Below are positions 1 through 6,858 of a stretch of 8,272 nt of DNA, piece by piece. Origin of the DNA: Cytophagales bacterium (lineage in GTDB: Bacteria; Bacteroidota; Bacteroidia; Cytophagales; Cyclobacteriaceae); contig DPLR01000569.1 of assembly GCA_003541895.1 (NCBI GenBank), positions 1 to 8,272 on the forward strand, in the 5' to 3' direction. Numbering within the stretch: position 1 is the first letter of the stretch; each line of letters opens with the position of its first letter. The position numbers were made by a program, and so were the translations under genes. The notes below the pieces were generated by a model. It had not been told where the DNA came from and made no database searches. It saw only the letters and a list, made by a program, of their open reading frames with translations.

Positions 1-26
1 AGTGAGAGTACTTCAAAAAGAATTGA

Positions 27-983
27 ATGGCTGAAATCGGCAACGATATTTTCAAAGCGAAGGAATTACTGGAGCAGGGAAAATTGGTAGCCATTCCAAC
101 GGAAACGGTTTATGGATTGGCGGGCAATGCATTGGATTCCTCTTCGGTGGCGAAAATTTTTGAAGTGAAAAATCGTCCGTATTTCGATCCGCTGATTGTT
201 CATGTCCCAGATATTGATTCAGTGAGCAAGTACGCTGAAGAAATTCCCGCCAAGGCAAAACTATTAATGAATGAATTTTGGCCAGGACCAATTACATTTT
301 TGCTGACTAAAAAACCGATCATCCCGGATTTAGTTACTTCGGGTCTGGATCGTGTTGGCATTCGTTGCCCGCATCATTCGCTTACGCACGAACTTTTGAA
401 GTCGCTTTCATTTCCGTTGGCGGCACCCAGTGCAAATCCGTTTGGGTATGTAAGCCCAACAACACCTCAGCATGTAAATGATCAGCTGGGCGATAAGATC
501 GATTACATTTTAGACGGAGGTGAATGTAACGTGGGCATTGAATCGACCATTGTTGGTTTCGAGAATGACGAAACCATTGTTTACCGAGTGGGTGGATTGA
601 GCGTAGAAAAAATTGAGTTGATTGTAGGCGATGTAAAAGTTCAGACGCAATCCGTTTCCAATCCACATGCGCCAGGACAATTGCAAAGTCATTATGCACC
701 ACGGAAAATTTTGAAAGTGGGAAACATTCAGGAGTTGCTAATCCAAAATAAAGGCAAACGAATTGGTATCCTTTCCTTTCAAAAAAAATATTCTGGCGAG
801 GAGATCAATCAGCAAATTATTCTTTCACACTCGGGTGATTTGAAAGAAGCCGCCCAAAAACTTTTTTCCGCCTTGCGCGAACTTGATAAATCAAATGTTG
901 AAATAATTTTAACCGAAGAAGTTCCCAACATCGGATTGGGCAGGGCCATCAACGATCGGTTGAATAGAGCGGCAGTGAAATAG
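27..983 (+). CDS. L-threonylcarbamoyladenylate synthase (Sua5/YwlC/TsaC family)
   Basis: The protein (318 aa) should make threonylcarbamoyl-AMP from L-threonine, bicarbonate and ATP. This is the first step of the t6A37 modification of ANN-decoding tRNAs, in the cytoplasm. Visible motifs of the YrdC/Sua5 catalytic fold are PTETVYGL (24-31), KNRP (48-51), PGPIT (86-90), APSAN (133-137) and GIEST (170-174). A linker with SHYAP (221-225) leads to a C-terminal Sua5 domain (about 226-318) ending in the typical GLGRAIND stretch (303-310). The protein is therefore the long Sua5 type, not the short TsaC type of about 190 aa. The ATG at 27 places the usual short N-terminal segment before the first strand. 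No Shine-Dalgarno is visible, as is common in Bacteroidota. The gene has the same orientation as pfkA, 83 bp upstream of it, but there is no known pathway link. The family call is very secure; I give no symbol because tsaC, sua5 and ywlC are all used. Confidence 0.96.
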   Translation: MAEIGNDIFKAKELLEQGKLVAIPTETVYGLAGNALDSSSVAKIFEVKNRPYFDPLIVHVPDIDSVSKYAEEIPAKAKLLMNEFWPGPITFLLTKKPIIPDLVTSGLDRVGIRCPHHSLTHELLKSLSFPLAAPSANPFGYVSPTTPQHVNDQLGDKIDYILDGGECNVGIESTIVGFENDETIVYRVGGLSVEKIELIVGDVKVQTQSVSNPHAPGQLQSHYAPRKILKVGNIQELLIQNKGKRIGILSFQKKYSGEEINQQIILSHSGDLKEAAQKLFSALRELDKSNVEIILTEEVPNIGLGRAINDRLNRAAVK

Positions 984-1060
984 ATTCAATATTTAAAATT
1001 CAAGATTTAAAATTTTGACCTAAATTCACTTTTTGAATTTTAAACTTTGAATTTCGAATC
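983..1060. repeat. AT-rich imperfect palindrome with 14-bp periodicity
   Basis: This element fills nearly the whole gap between the Sua5 gene and pfkA. The 12-mer TTTAAAATTCAA (992-1003) recurs inverted as TTGAATTTTAAA (1033-1044), and outer GATTC (983-987) pairs with GAATC (1056-1060). Each arm also contains a direct repeat spaced 14 bp: ATTTAAAATT at 991 and 1005 on the left, TTTGAATTT at 1032 and 1046 on the right. It has no GC-rich stem or T-run typical of a terminator. The pfkA promoter must lie in or beside it; TTTG (1014-1017) and TAAACTTTG (1041-1049) loosely resemble the Bacteroidota -33 and -7 boxes (TTTG and TAnnTTTG), but the match is imperfect. A degenerate dispersed intergenic repeat is the most likely identity; this is inferred. 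Confidence 0.6.
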
Positions 1061-1066
1061 CATCTT

Positions 1067-2161
1067 ATGAAAAGAATATTAGTCCTTACCGGTGGTGGCG
1101 ATTGCCCCGGCCTTAATGCCGTGATCCGCGGAATTTGCAAAAGCGCACGCAGAGAAAAAGATTGGGAAGTGTATGGCAGCATTGAAGCGTTTAACGGTGT
1201 GCTCAACGAACCGCAAGAAATCATTCATCTCAATTCAAAACGCACGGCCGGCATTCACATCAAAGGTGGAACGATTTTAAAAACCACGAACAAAGGCAAC
1301 CCAATTAAGTTTCCTGTGCAGCAGCCCGATGGTTCTTTTAAATTCATTGATCGGTCGGATGAGTTGGTGACGAAATTGAAGAAGTTAAATTTTGATGCAG
1401 TCATCAACATTGGGGGTGATGGCTCGCAAAAAATTTCGAAAGTGCTTTTCGAAAAAGGAATTCCAATCATCGGTGTTCCAAAAACGATCGACAATGATCT
1501 TTCCGCCACCGACATGACTTTTGGTTTTCAGACTGCCGTGCAAATTGCCACCGATAGCTTTGACAAACTAGTAACTACTGCCGAGAGTCACCATCGCGTG
1601 ATGATCATGGAAGTGATGGGTCGCGATGCAGGCTGGATTGCCCTACATACCGCCATTGCCGGTGGAGCTGAAATCTGTTTGATCCCCGAGATTCCATACG
1701 ATGTAAATAAACTGGTGAAGCGAATTGACCTGCGTTATAAAAAAGGAAGAGGTTTTGTGAACATTGTTATTTCCGAAGGAGCAAAAGCAAAAGAGGGAAC
1801 GGTTACAGCTTCTGCAGGAGAGAGAGGCTCAGAACATGTGCGTTTGGGCGGTGTTGCTTATCAACTTTCAAAACAATTGAAGGACGCAGGTTGTAAAGCA
1901 GAAATTCGTGAAACCGTTTTGGGCCACGTGCAACGCGGAGGTACTCCTTCCGCATTCGACCGCGTGTTGGCATCTGCCTTTGGTGTGAAAGCATTTGAAC
2001 TTGTTGCCGAAAAAGATTTTGGTAGAATGGTGGCGCTACGAAACAACACCATCACCAGTGTAACACTTGAAGAGGCAACCAAAGAACCCAATTTTGTGAA
2101 GAGCGAAACTACCTACTTGCTAAAAGCAGCGAAGGGACTTGGGATTAGTTTTGGGGATTGA
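1067..2161 (+). CDS. pfkA: 6-phosphofructokinase, probably ATP-dependent
   Basis: This enzyme (364 aa) phosphorylates fructose 6-phosphate to fructose 1,6-bisphosphate, the committed step of glycolysis, in the cytoplasm. Visible motifs are the N-terminal nucleotide loop GGGDCPGLN (9-17), GGDGS (116-120), PKTIDND (138-144) with the catalytic aspartate D142, MGR (184-186), PEIP (207-210) and GHVQRGG (286-292), whose H287 and R290 match substrate-binding residues of E. coli PfkA. It is longer than the E. coli enzyme (320 aa), mainly through an insertion at about 72-98, as in group III PFKs. G119 (E. coli G104) points to ATP, while K139 (E. coli G124) is shared with pyrophosphate-dependent enzymes; this mixture is known in ATP-using group III members. 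The ATG at 1067 leads directly into the first strand, MKRILVLTGG. No Shine-Dalgarno is visible. It converges on dnaN with a shared terminator. Confidence 0.95.
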   Translation: MKRILVLTGGGDCPGLNAVIRGICKSARREKDWEVYGSIEAFNGVLNEPQEIIHLNSKRTAGIHIKGGTILKTTNKGNPIKFPVQQPDGSFKFIDRSDELVTKLKKLNFDAVINIGGDGSQKISKVLFEKGIPIIGVPKTIDNDLSATDMTFGFQTAVQIATDSFDKLVTTAESHHRVMIMEVMGRDAGWIALHTAIAGGAEICLIPEIPYDVNKLVKRIDLRYKKGRGFVNIVISEGAKAKEGTVTASAGERGSEHVRLGGVAYQLSKQLKDAGCKAEIRETVLGHVQRGGTPSAFDRVLASAFGVKAFELVAEKDFGRMVALRNNTITSVTLEEATKEPNFVKSETTYLLKAAKGLGISFGD

Positions 2162-2172
2162 AAAAATAGAAT

Positions 2173-2199
2173 TTAGTAGTCAGGAGTTAGTAGTTAGTT
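2173..2199. repeat. short direct repeat of TTAGTAGT, 14-bp spacing
   Basis: TTAGTAGT occurs at 2173-2180 and 2187-2194, and a third TTAG begins at 2194. The copies are 14 bp apart, the same period as in the repeat before pfkA, although the sequence differs. It lies 12 bp after the pfkA stop codon. It has no coding or terminator character. I infer a degenerate copy of a dispersed intergenic repeat; a genome-wide count would be needed to confirm this. Confidence 0.4.
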
Positions 2200-2202
2200 G
2201 AA

Positions 2203-2283
2203 ATGGCAGCTTGCTTTCTGGATCGATTAAAAGAGTTCGTTGAGAAATCTCATCCGAAGAAGAAACTTAATAAGAGCAAATAA
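2203..2283 (+). CDS. possible 26-aa small protein of unknown function
   Basis: An ATG at 2203 opens 26 codons ending in TAA at 2281-2283, just before the terminator stem. The product starts MAACFLDRLKEFVEK and ends in a lysine-rich tail. The first half could form an amphipathic helix. It is not a recognisable family and no Shine-Dalgarno is seen. It would be translated from the pfkA transcript. A frame this short can arise by chance, and the flanking repeat-like DNA argues for debris. It could also be the decayed end of a longer gene. Confidence 0.2.
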   Translation: MAACFLDRLKEFVEKSHPKKKLNKSK

Positions 2284-2309
2284 AAAAGCCGTCTGTAAAG
2301 ACGGCTTTT
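2284..2309. terminator. bidirectional Rho-independent terminator between pfkA and dnaN
   Basis: AAAAGCCGTCT (2284-2294), the loop GTAA, and AGACGGCTTTT (2299-2309) form a perfect 11-bp stem with a GC-rich core and A/T flanks. Read on the plus strand, a T-rich run (TTTTACTTTT) follows it, ending pfkA. Read on the minus strand, the A-run at 2282-2287 becomes a T-run, ending dnaN, whose stop codon lies at 2332-2334. Confidence 0.9.
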
Positions 2310-2331
2310 ACTTTTAAAATCTTTGAATTCC

Positions 2332-3456
2332 TTAAGCGTACTGGTTCAACATCACAGGCATCACCAGCATCAAGATGTCTTCTCCTTTTTCTTTTTCAGA
2401 AGGATGGATTACGCCTGCTTTATTCGGTGCAGACATGTTCAATTTGATTTGATCAGTGTCGAGGTTGCTCAACATTTCGATCAAGAAGCGTGCATTGAAA
2501 CCAATCTCAATGTCTTCGCCTTCATGTTCGCATGAAAGCCTTTCATTGGCCTCGTTGCTGAAATCCAAATCTTCCGCTGAAACCTGGAGTTCACTTCCGG
2601 TAATTTTCAAACGAACCTGGTGTGTCGTTTTGTTAGCGTAAATGGAAATCCTCTTCAAAGAGCCCAAAAGATCTGTGCGGCTAATCGTCATCTTGATTGG
2701 ATTAGATGAAGGAATTACGTTTTCGTAATCAGGGAAACGCTCGTCAATCAAACGGCAAATCATTTTGATGCTTCCGAAGCGGAAAAATGCGTTGCTCATA
2801 TTGAAGTCGATGCTCACGTCCGTATTTTCTGTGGGCAAAGTTGCTTTCAATAAGTTCAACGCCTTGCGGGGAATAATGATGGTGTTTCCGTTTTCTGATT
2901 TAATATCGGTTCTGCGGTAGCGCACCAAACGGTGGCCATCGGTTGCCACGAAGGTTGTATTCTTCTCGCCAAGGTTAACATACACACCCGTCATTGCCGG
3001 ACGAAGCTCATCGCTGCTTGTTGCAAAAATGGTGTTGTTGATAGCGCGTGCTAAAACTTCAGTTGAAATGTTAGATGAAAAATCATTTGAAACTGCAGGT
3101 ACTTTCGGGAAGTCAGTTGCGTTTTCACCCGCTAATTTGTAGCGGCCGTTATCAGAACTGATTTCAATGCTATAGGTTGATTCGTCAATTGAAAAAGTTA
3201 CCGGTTGATCGGGAAGGTTCTTCAATGTTTCCAGCAAAATTTTGGCTGGCACAGCAATGTTTCCTTTTTCTTTCGACTCTACGTTAATCTCGGTGATCAT
3301 CGAAGTCTGAAGATCAGAAGCAGTAACGGTAAGTTTGCTTTTATCGATTTCAAAAAGGAAGTTTTCAAGTATAGGAACTACCGGGTTGGTAGTGATTACG
3401 CCATTGATGTGCGAGAGTTGTTTCAGCAAGTAGCTGGAATTGACAATAAACTTCAT
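2332..3456 (-). CDS. dnaN: DNA polymerase III sliding clamp, beta subunit
   Basis: The ring-shaped processivity clamp (374 aa) encircles DNA and tethers the replicative polymerase and other partners. The length fits the family (E. coli 366 aa), and three repeated clamp folds of about 120 residues each can be assumed. Visible family signatures are VPILENFLF (27-35), LRPAMTGVYV (151-160), ATDGHRLVRY (171-180) and the C-terminal MPVML (366-370), which resembles the MPMRL end of the E. coli protein but is followed by four extra residues, NQYA. The ATG at 3456 gives the canonical MKFIV start. The gene stands alone between two terminators, not next to dnaA, which is normal in Bacteroidota. It shows no damage. 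Confidence 0.97.
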   Translation of the reverse strand: MKFIVNSSYLLKQLSHINGVITTNPVVPILENFLFEIDKSKLTVTASDLQTSMITEINVESKEKGNIAVPAKILLETLKNLPDQPVTFSIDESTYSIEISSDNGRYKLAGENATDFPKVPAVSNDFSSNISTEVLARAINNTIFATSSDELRPAMTGVYVNLGEKNTTFVATDGHRLVRYRRTDIKSENGNTIIIPRKALNLLKATLPTENTDVSIDFNMSNAFFRFGSIKMICRLIDERFPDYENVIPSSNPIKMTISRTDLLGSLKRISIYANKTTHQVRLKITGSELQVSAEDLDFSNEANERLSCEHEGEDIEIGFNARFLIEMLSNLDTDQIKLNMSAPNKAGVIHPSEKEKGEDILMLVMPVMLNQYA

Positions 3457-3486
3457 GCGATGAAAATTAGTGGTTTAAACGGGCGG

Positions 3487-3494
3487 TAAAGTTA
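3487..3494 (-). promoter_or_regulatory. possible -7 box of the dnaN promoter
   Basis: Read on the minus strand, TAACTTTA at this site matches the Bacteroidota -7 consensus TAnnTTTG except for its last base. It lies 30 bp before the dnaN start. No convincing TTTG is found at the expected -33 distance; only a T-rich stretch is there. Because a strong terminator lies just upstream (3533-3566), dnaN must have its own promoter between about 3457 and 3532, so this is the best candidate in a small space. Confidence 0.25.
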
Positions 3495-3532
3495 GAAATA
3501 AATGGCAATCAGAAAAACCTAAAATCCGCCTG

Positions 3533-3566
3533 AAAAAAAAGAGATCCGCAATAACATGCGGATCTC
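3533..3566 (-). terminator. Rho-independent terminator of the barrel-propeller gene
   Basis: GAGATCCGCA (3541-3550) and TGCGGATCTC (3557-3566) form a perfect 10-bp stem around a 6-base loop. On the minus strand the stem is followed by eight T residues (A-run at 3533-3540). The other side carries only A residues, so it works on the minus strand only. It separates the upstream gene from dnaN. Confidence 0.93.
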
Positions 3567-3599
3567 GAAAAAAACCCTAGATAATGACAAAACCTATGT

Positions 3600-5807
3600 T
3601 TACGGGTTTGGCACTTTAACCTTAGTCCTTCTATATTTTCCTTTCAATTTTCCGACTAGTATGGTAGCGTTGCCTGCCGTTTGATAAGATAAAAAAGGAA
3701 TCCATCTTGTTTTGGTCGAGTCGTTAGTTGACAAAAGACTCTTAGTTTGGTTACCCAGAGAGTCGAAAGTAACCAGCACGGGAGTCACTTTTACACCGTT
3801 GTTCTTTAATCTCCTGTGAAACTCATCAGATTCATTCAATCGTAAGCCTTTTATCCTTTCATTGAAGATCAAGTTCAAAGAATTTTTGCTGTTGTTGAAT
3901 GTTGGAAAATAGTTAAACAAGGGGTGCGATAACTTGTTAAGTGTCGATACATATTTAAATTCACCCTTATCGGTAATCGAAGTAAAGGTATGTACGCCCC
4001 CGTAAGGACCTAATTCTTCCGTAGCCAAAATGATTCCTGTTTTATAGCTAACCAACGACAAGAATTTAAGGTGTTGATGTTTGCTTTTTGGGCCAGGCTC
4101 ATTTTCGTTTGTAAGATTATATAGTTTCATGTCATCAGCTCGGAAAAGCGAAGGGTTAATTTTTCCAAAAAATATTCCCTTGTATTGATTTCTTGAGTTG
4201 ATATCTGCATAATAACCAACAACTTTCGTTTCATCGCGGTGATTTGTATACAGTAGGATATCCGAAATGCGGTTTAGCCCAAGATTAATTTCAGAAATAT
4301 TCTTTCGGTCAGGAGTAAATGCCCAAACAGAGAACTTTGGTTGCGCAGCCTTTTTATCGTATTGATGAAAGCTAAAGAATAACTCGCCCTTATTGTTCAT
4401 CGTAACTTCAGATAACCAAATAAAGTTTGAGACGAAATTGTCTTGGGAAGGTAACTCAACAACTGCGTTGCTGAGTAAATTAAGATTGCGATCAAAAGTT
4501 TTAATGAAAAGTTTATTGGTGACATTTCGTTTTGAAATGGGTTGGAAAACCACAACACCAACCTTACTCGAATCAGTAGACCAGGCTACATGCACATAAC
4601 TTTGCATTCCACCTTTTAACTGAAAAACGTTTACAACATTTCTATTCTCTACTCCATTCAGCGAAAATTGATGTGCTGTAATTTTTATAAATGTTGACTC
4701 TGCATTGCCAGATGAGGTGAACAATGTTATTTTATCTTTCACCATTAAATTTTTGGCGTGCACCCAATCGTGTTTGCCAAGTCCACTTTGATCAGTTTTT
4801 AAACTTAATTCTCTTGCAAAAACTCGGTTTAAATTTGAATCGAGTTTTTCAAGGAAGTACCTAGTTTTATTTTCGTACAACCAGAAACTGGCTTGAGTTC
4901 CTTTCTCTTCTCCAAAGCAGCCGAGCAGTCGAGCTTTAAGTACATCTTTATTTATATCATGTTTCTTTTGAGGGTGATACTTGACTGAATGATAGTGCTT
5001 GGCCGAATAGTGAGTTGGGTAAAACTTTTCTTTTGGCTTGGTTAAACTCAATCCCCAACTGTAAGAAACTGTGAGGGCATTTCCTTTTGCTGAAACGGCA
5101 TCCTGATACAAAACACTATTGTTTTGAGTGACCTGATAATCACCAGAAAATAGGGTGGGTGCGAACGAATATTTGAAGGAAAGAAACGATCTGGTTTTTC
5201 TATGCGGGCTGTAAAAAAATAAACCCGTTTCAATAAATGGACTTACGAAGTCTTGCGTGAAGTGACCATTCATTACGAGAGTTTCATTATTTGTTTTATC
5301 GGAATAGCTACGTAAATCTGAATACTGAGCCGTGCGATTGAAAGCCACCCCACCACCAAAAAATAATTGTATACCCAACCCATATCGGTCTTGCAAGTAA
5401 TAGTGAGCTGCCAAGTACTTTGATGTATATGAAACGCTTGGATCAAACTCACCATGATCATAATCTTGGGTAGCGCTTTGAAACCGATTATCTCTAAAGG
5501 CAAAATCTATATAATTCCTCATCAGCCCTGCCTCGATTCCAAATCTTCTTGAAAACCGATAATACATGGAAGTCTTAAGTGTCCAATGACTACCTTTTCG
5601 GTGGCCATCTTCACTGTCAATTTTTTTCGGGTCGTCATCATTGTCTCTGGTAATCCCATAATCAAGAATATTTCCATTCTGTTTGAAATTATATCGACTG
5701 ACATTTCCACCGCCCTCAAAGCCTCCCAACAAAAACAATCCTCTTTGTGCCAATGAATTTTCAGAAAAAACAAGGCACAATAAACCCCATAGCAATATGT
5801 GTCGCAT
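3600..5807 (-). CDS. exported protein: predicted outer-membrane beta-barrel joined to a propeller-like domain; function unknown
   Basis: I do not recognise this 735-aa protein as a named family. A signal peptide is clear (RH, hydrophobic core to about 14, cleavage after SLA at 18-20). Residues 21-257 alternate in short amphipathic strands rich in Tyr, Phe and Gly (e.g. LKTSMYYRFS, YGLGIQLFFGGGVAF, FIETGLFFY, LSFKYSFAPTLF, ALTVSYSWGLSL), as in small outer-membrane barrels, with an Asp-rich likely surface loop at 55-68. A His/Lys/Tyr-rich linker (261-285) follows. Residues about 295-735 contain repeated strand-rich units with LDSNLN (322-327), FDRNLN (438-443), NNKGELFFSF (471-480) and FDSLGN (681-686), which suggest a beta-propeller. 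No type IX secretion C-terminal domain or peptidase motif is seen. The ATG at 5807 directly precedes the signal peptide; its leader is AT-rich. It follows the SPFH gene by 68 bp and ends before a strong terminator. The prediction is structural only. Confidence 0.85.
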   Translation of the reverse strand: MRHILLWGLLCLVFSENSLAQRGLFLLGGFEGGGNVSRYNFKQNGNILDYGITRDNDDDPKKIDSEDGHRKGSHWTLKTSMYYRFSRRFGIEAGLMRNYIDFAFRDNRFQSATQDYDHGEFDPSVSYTSKYLAAHYYLQDRYGLGIQLFFGGGVAFNRTAQYSDLRSYSDKTNNETLVMNGHFTQDFVSPFIETGLFFYSPHRKTRSFLSFKYSFAPTLFSGDYQVTQNNSVLYQDAVSAKGNALTVSYSWGLSLTKPKEKFYPTHYSAKHYHSVKYHPQKKHDINKDVLKARLLGCFGEEKGTQASFWLYENKTRYFLEKLDSNLNRVFARELSLKTDQSGLGKHDWVHAKNLMVKDKITLFTSSGNAESTFIKITAHQFSLNGVENRNVVNVFQLKGGMQSYVHVAWSTDSSKVGVVVFQPISKRNVTNKLFIKTFDRNLNLLSNAVVELPSQDNFVSNFIWLSEVTMNNKGELFFSFHQYDKKAAQPKFSVWAFTPDRKNISEINLGLNRISDILLYTNHRDETKVVGYYADINSRNQYKGIFFGKINPSLFRADDMKLYNLTNENEPGPKSKHQHLKFLSLVSYKTGIILATEELGPYGGVHTFTSITDKGEFKYVSTLNKLSHPLFNYFPTFNNSKNSLNLIFNERIKGLRLNESDEFHRRLKNNGVKVTPVLVTFDSLGNQTKSLLSTNDSTKTRWIPFLSYQTAGNATILVGKLKGKYRRTKVKVPNP

Positions 5808-5829
5808 ATGCTTATTTTTTTATTTAGCT

Positions 5830-5865
5830 AAAATGGTATGTGACTGTAAAGCCACATACCATTTT
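5830..5865 (-). terminator. 13-bp hairpin between the SPFH gene and the barrel gene
   Basis: AAAATGGTATGTG (5830-5842) pairs perfectly with CACATACCATTTT (5853-5865) around a 10-base loop. On the minus strand it begins 10 bp after the SPFH stop codon, and the stem's own TTTT end is followed by AGC, so the T-tract is short. Termination could be partial. The downstream start codon is only 22 bp away and I see no TAnnTTTG box in that space, so the barrel gene may depend on read-through or on a promoter overlapping the hairpin. Confidence 0.65.
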
Positions 5866-5875
5866 TGTAAAGTGC

Positions 5876-6811
5876 TTATTTGTTCAAATTGATAAACGGA
5901 GTATTCTGCCCAGAAATCTGAGGCAATTTCCCATCCCAGCGATCAATGGATCGATATTGAATTAAATCTTTGCTCACCGACTTGGCTAATTTCAAATTTG
6001 CCTCGGCTTGTGCAGTTGAGGTAAGTCTAATAGATTCTGCATCGGCAGCTGCTCTTATTTTGATGACGTCTGCGTTGGCTTTGGCTTCAATCACCTGGCT
6101 ATTGGCGATAGCCGTTGCTTCGATTACACGACTTTCAGCTTCACCTTTCGATTTGGCAATTCTTTTTTGTGCTTCTGCCTCGATCTGCTTCACTTCATTT
6201 TGCGATTGCAATGCACGCTGGTTGGCTTCCAATTTTGCATTAATAGCCGCCTCGATGGAAGGAGGTAAGTGAAGTTCACCGATAGTATAAATGCGATCGA
6301 TGATAATGCCATAGCGCTTTGTTTGCCTGGACACCATACTGTCAACTTTTAATAAGAGATCTCTTTTATGAACTCCGTAGATGGATTCAATTGGCATGTG
6401 TGAGGATGTGGTGTTTAGTGCATCTCGCACCATGTTTCGTAAGAAAATATTCGTGATCTCATCAATTCCTCTTCTATATTTTTGGAAGATAACAGGTATA
6501 CTATCTTGTACTAAAGAGTAGCTGATTCCAAATTCACCGCTTACATCAAGGCCTTCTTTGCTCTGAAAGTTGATCGCTTTTTCATTGTCCCATACATAGT
6601 TTTGTTGAAAGACTGGGAATGTATAAATCTTACGGAACGGTCCAATTAGGTAGAGGCCAACTCCGAGTTGCTTTTCTTGTACACCGCGTTTATTGCCTGT
6701 GTTGTAAACTTCAATACCTCGGTAACCTGCAGGCACGGTTTTGATTGAACATGACGAGAGTATTGCACAGGCAGCTAAGGCAAGCGCAATTGAAAACAAT
6801 TGTTTTTTCAT
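5876..6811 (-). CDS. SPFH/prohibitin-family lipoprotein
   Basis: This 311-aa protein carries a lipoprotein signal (MKKQ, hydrophobic core, lipobox LSSC at 18-21, so Cys21 should be lipidated). The SPFH/band-7 domain covers about 25-185, opening with the family-like VPAGYRGIEVY (26-36) and including the stretch around DALNTTSS (130-137). A long Ala/Glu/Lys-rich coiled coil follows (about 190-285: EAEAQKRIAKSKGEAESR and similar). The C-terminal end contains the prohibitin-like IDRWDGKLPQ (289-298). SPFH proteins form large membrane-bound rings that scaffold proteases or membrane domains. Most bacterial relatives use a transmembrane helix, so the lipid anchor places this one on the periplasmic side. 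No acidic residues follow Cys21, so there is no sign of the Bacteroidota surface-export signal. Its neighbour downstream is the barrel gene, possibly co-transcribed. The family is certain, but its partner and task are unknown. Confidence 0.92.
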   Translation of the reverse strand: MKKQLFSIALALAACAILSSCSIKTVPAGYRGIEVYNTGNKRGVQEKQLGVGLYLIGPFRKIYTFPVFQQNYVWDNEKAINFQSKEGLDVSGEFGISYSLVQDSIPVIFQKYRRGIDEITNIFLRNMVRDALNTTSSHMPIESIYGVHKRDLLLKVDSMVSRQTKRYGIIIDRIYTIGELHLPPSIEAAINAKLEANQRALQSQNEVKQIEAEAQKRIAKSKGEAESRVIEATAIANSQVIEAKANADVIKIRAAADAESIRLTSTAQAEANLKLAKSVSKDLIQYRSIDRWDGKLPQISGQNTPFINLNK

Positions 6812-6858
6812 AGTTATTATAGTTTGGTTTAAAATTGAGTGATGACAAAAAGTGGAAG

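Noticed and set aside
1..34. Possible 3' end of an upstream gene: a frame reading VRVLQKELNG followed by TGA at 32-34, overlapping the Sua5 start by 8 bp.
   Set aside because: Only ten codons are visible and no family can be recognised; another frame has a TGA at 3-5 that would fit equally well. It cannot be supported from the window.
2323..2535. Plus-strand open frame of 70 aa opposite the dnaN 3' end, and similar open frames opposite pfkA, the barrel gene and the SPFH gene.
   Set aside because: They lie wholly or almost wholly within well-supported genes on the other strand or frame and encode no recognisable protein pattern.
3600..3830. A type IX secretion sorting domain at the C-terminus of the 735-aa protein.
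   Set aside because: The end of the protein (KGKYRRTKVKVPNP) is basic and lacks the conserved Gly and Lys-containing strand pattern of such domains.
3600..5807. The barrel protein as a PorP/SprF-type partner of gliding or type IX secretion.
   Set aside because: The N-terminus lacks the typical PorP/SprF opening motif, the protein is more than twice as long, and no gliding or secretion gene is nearby.
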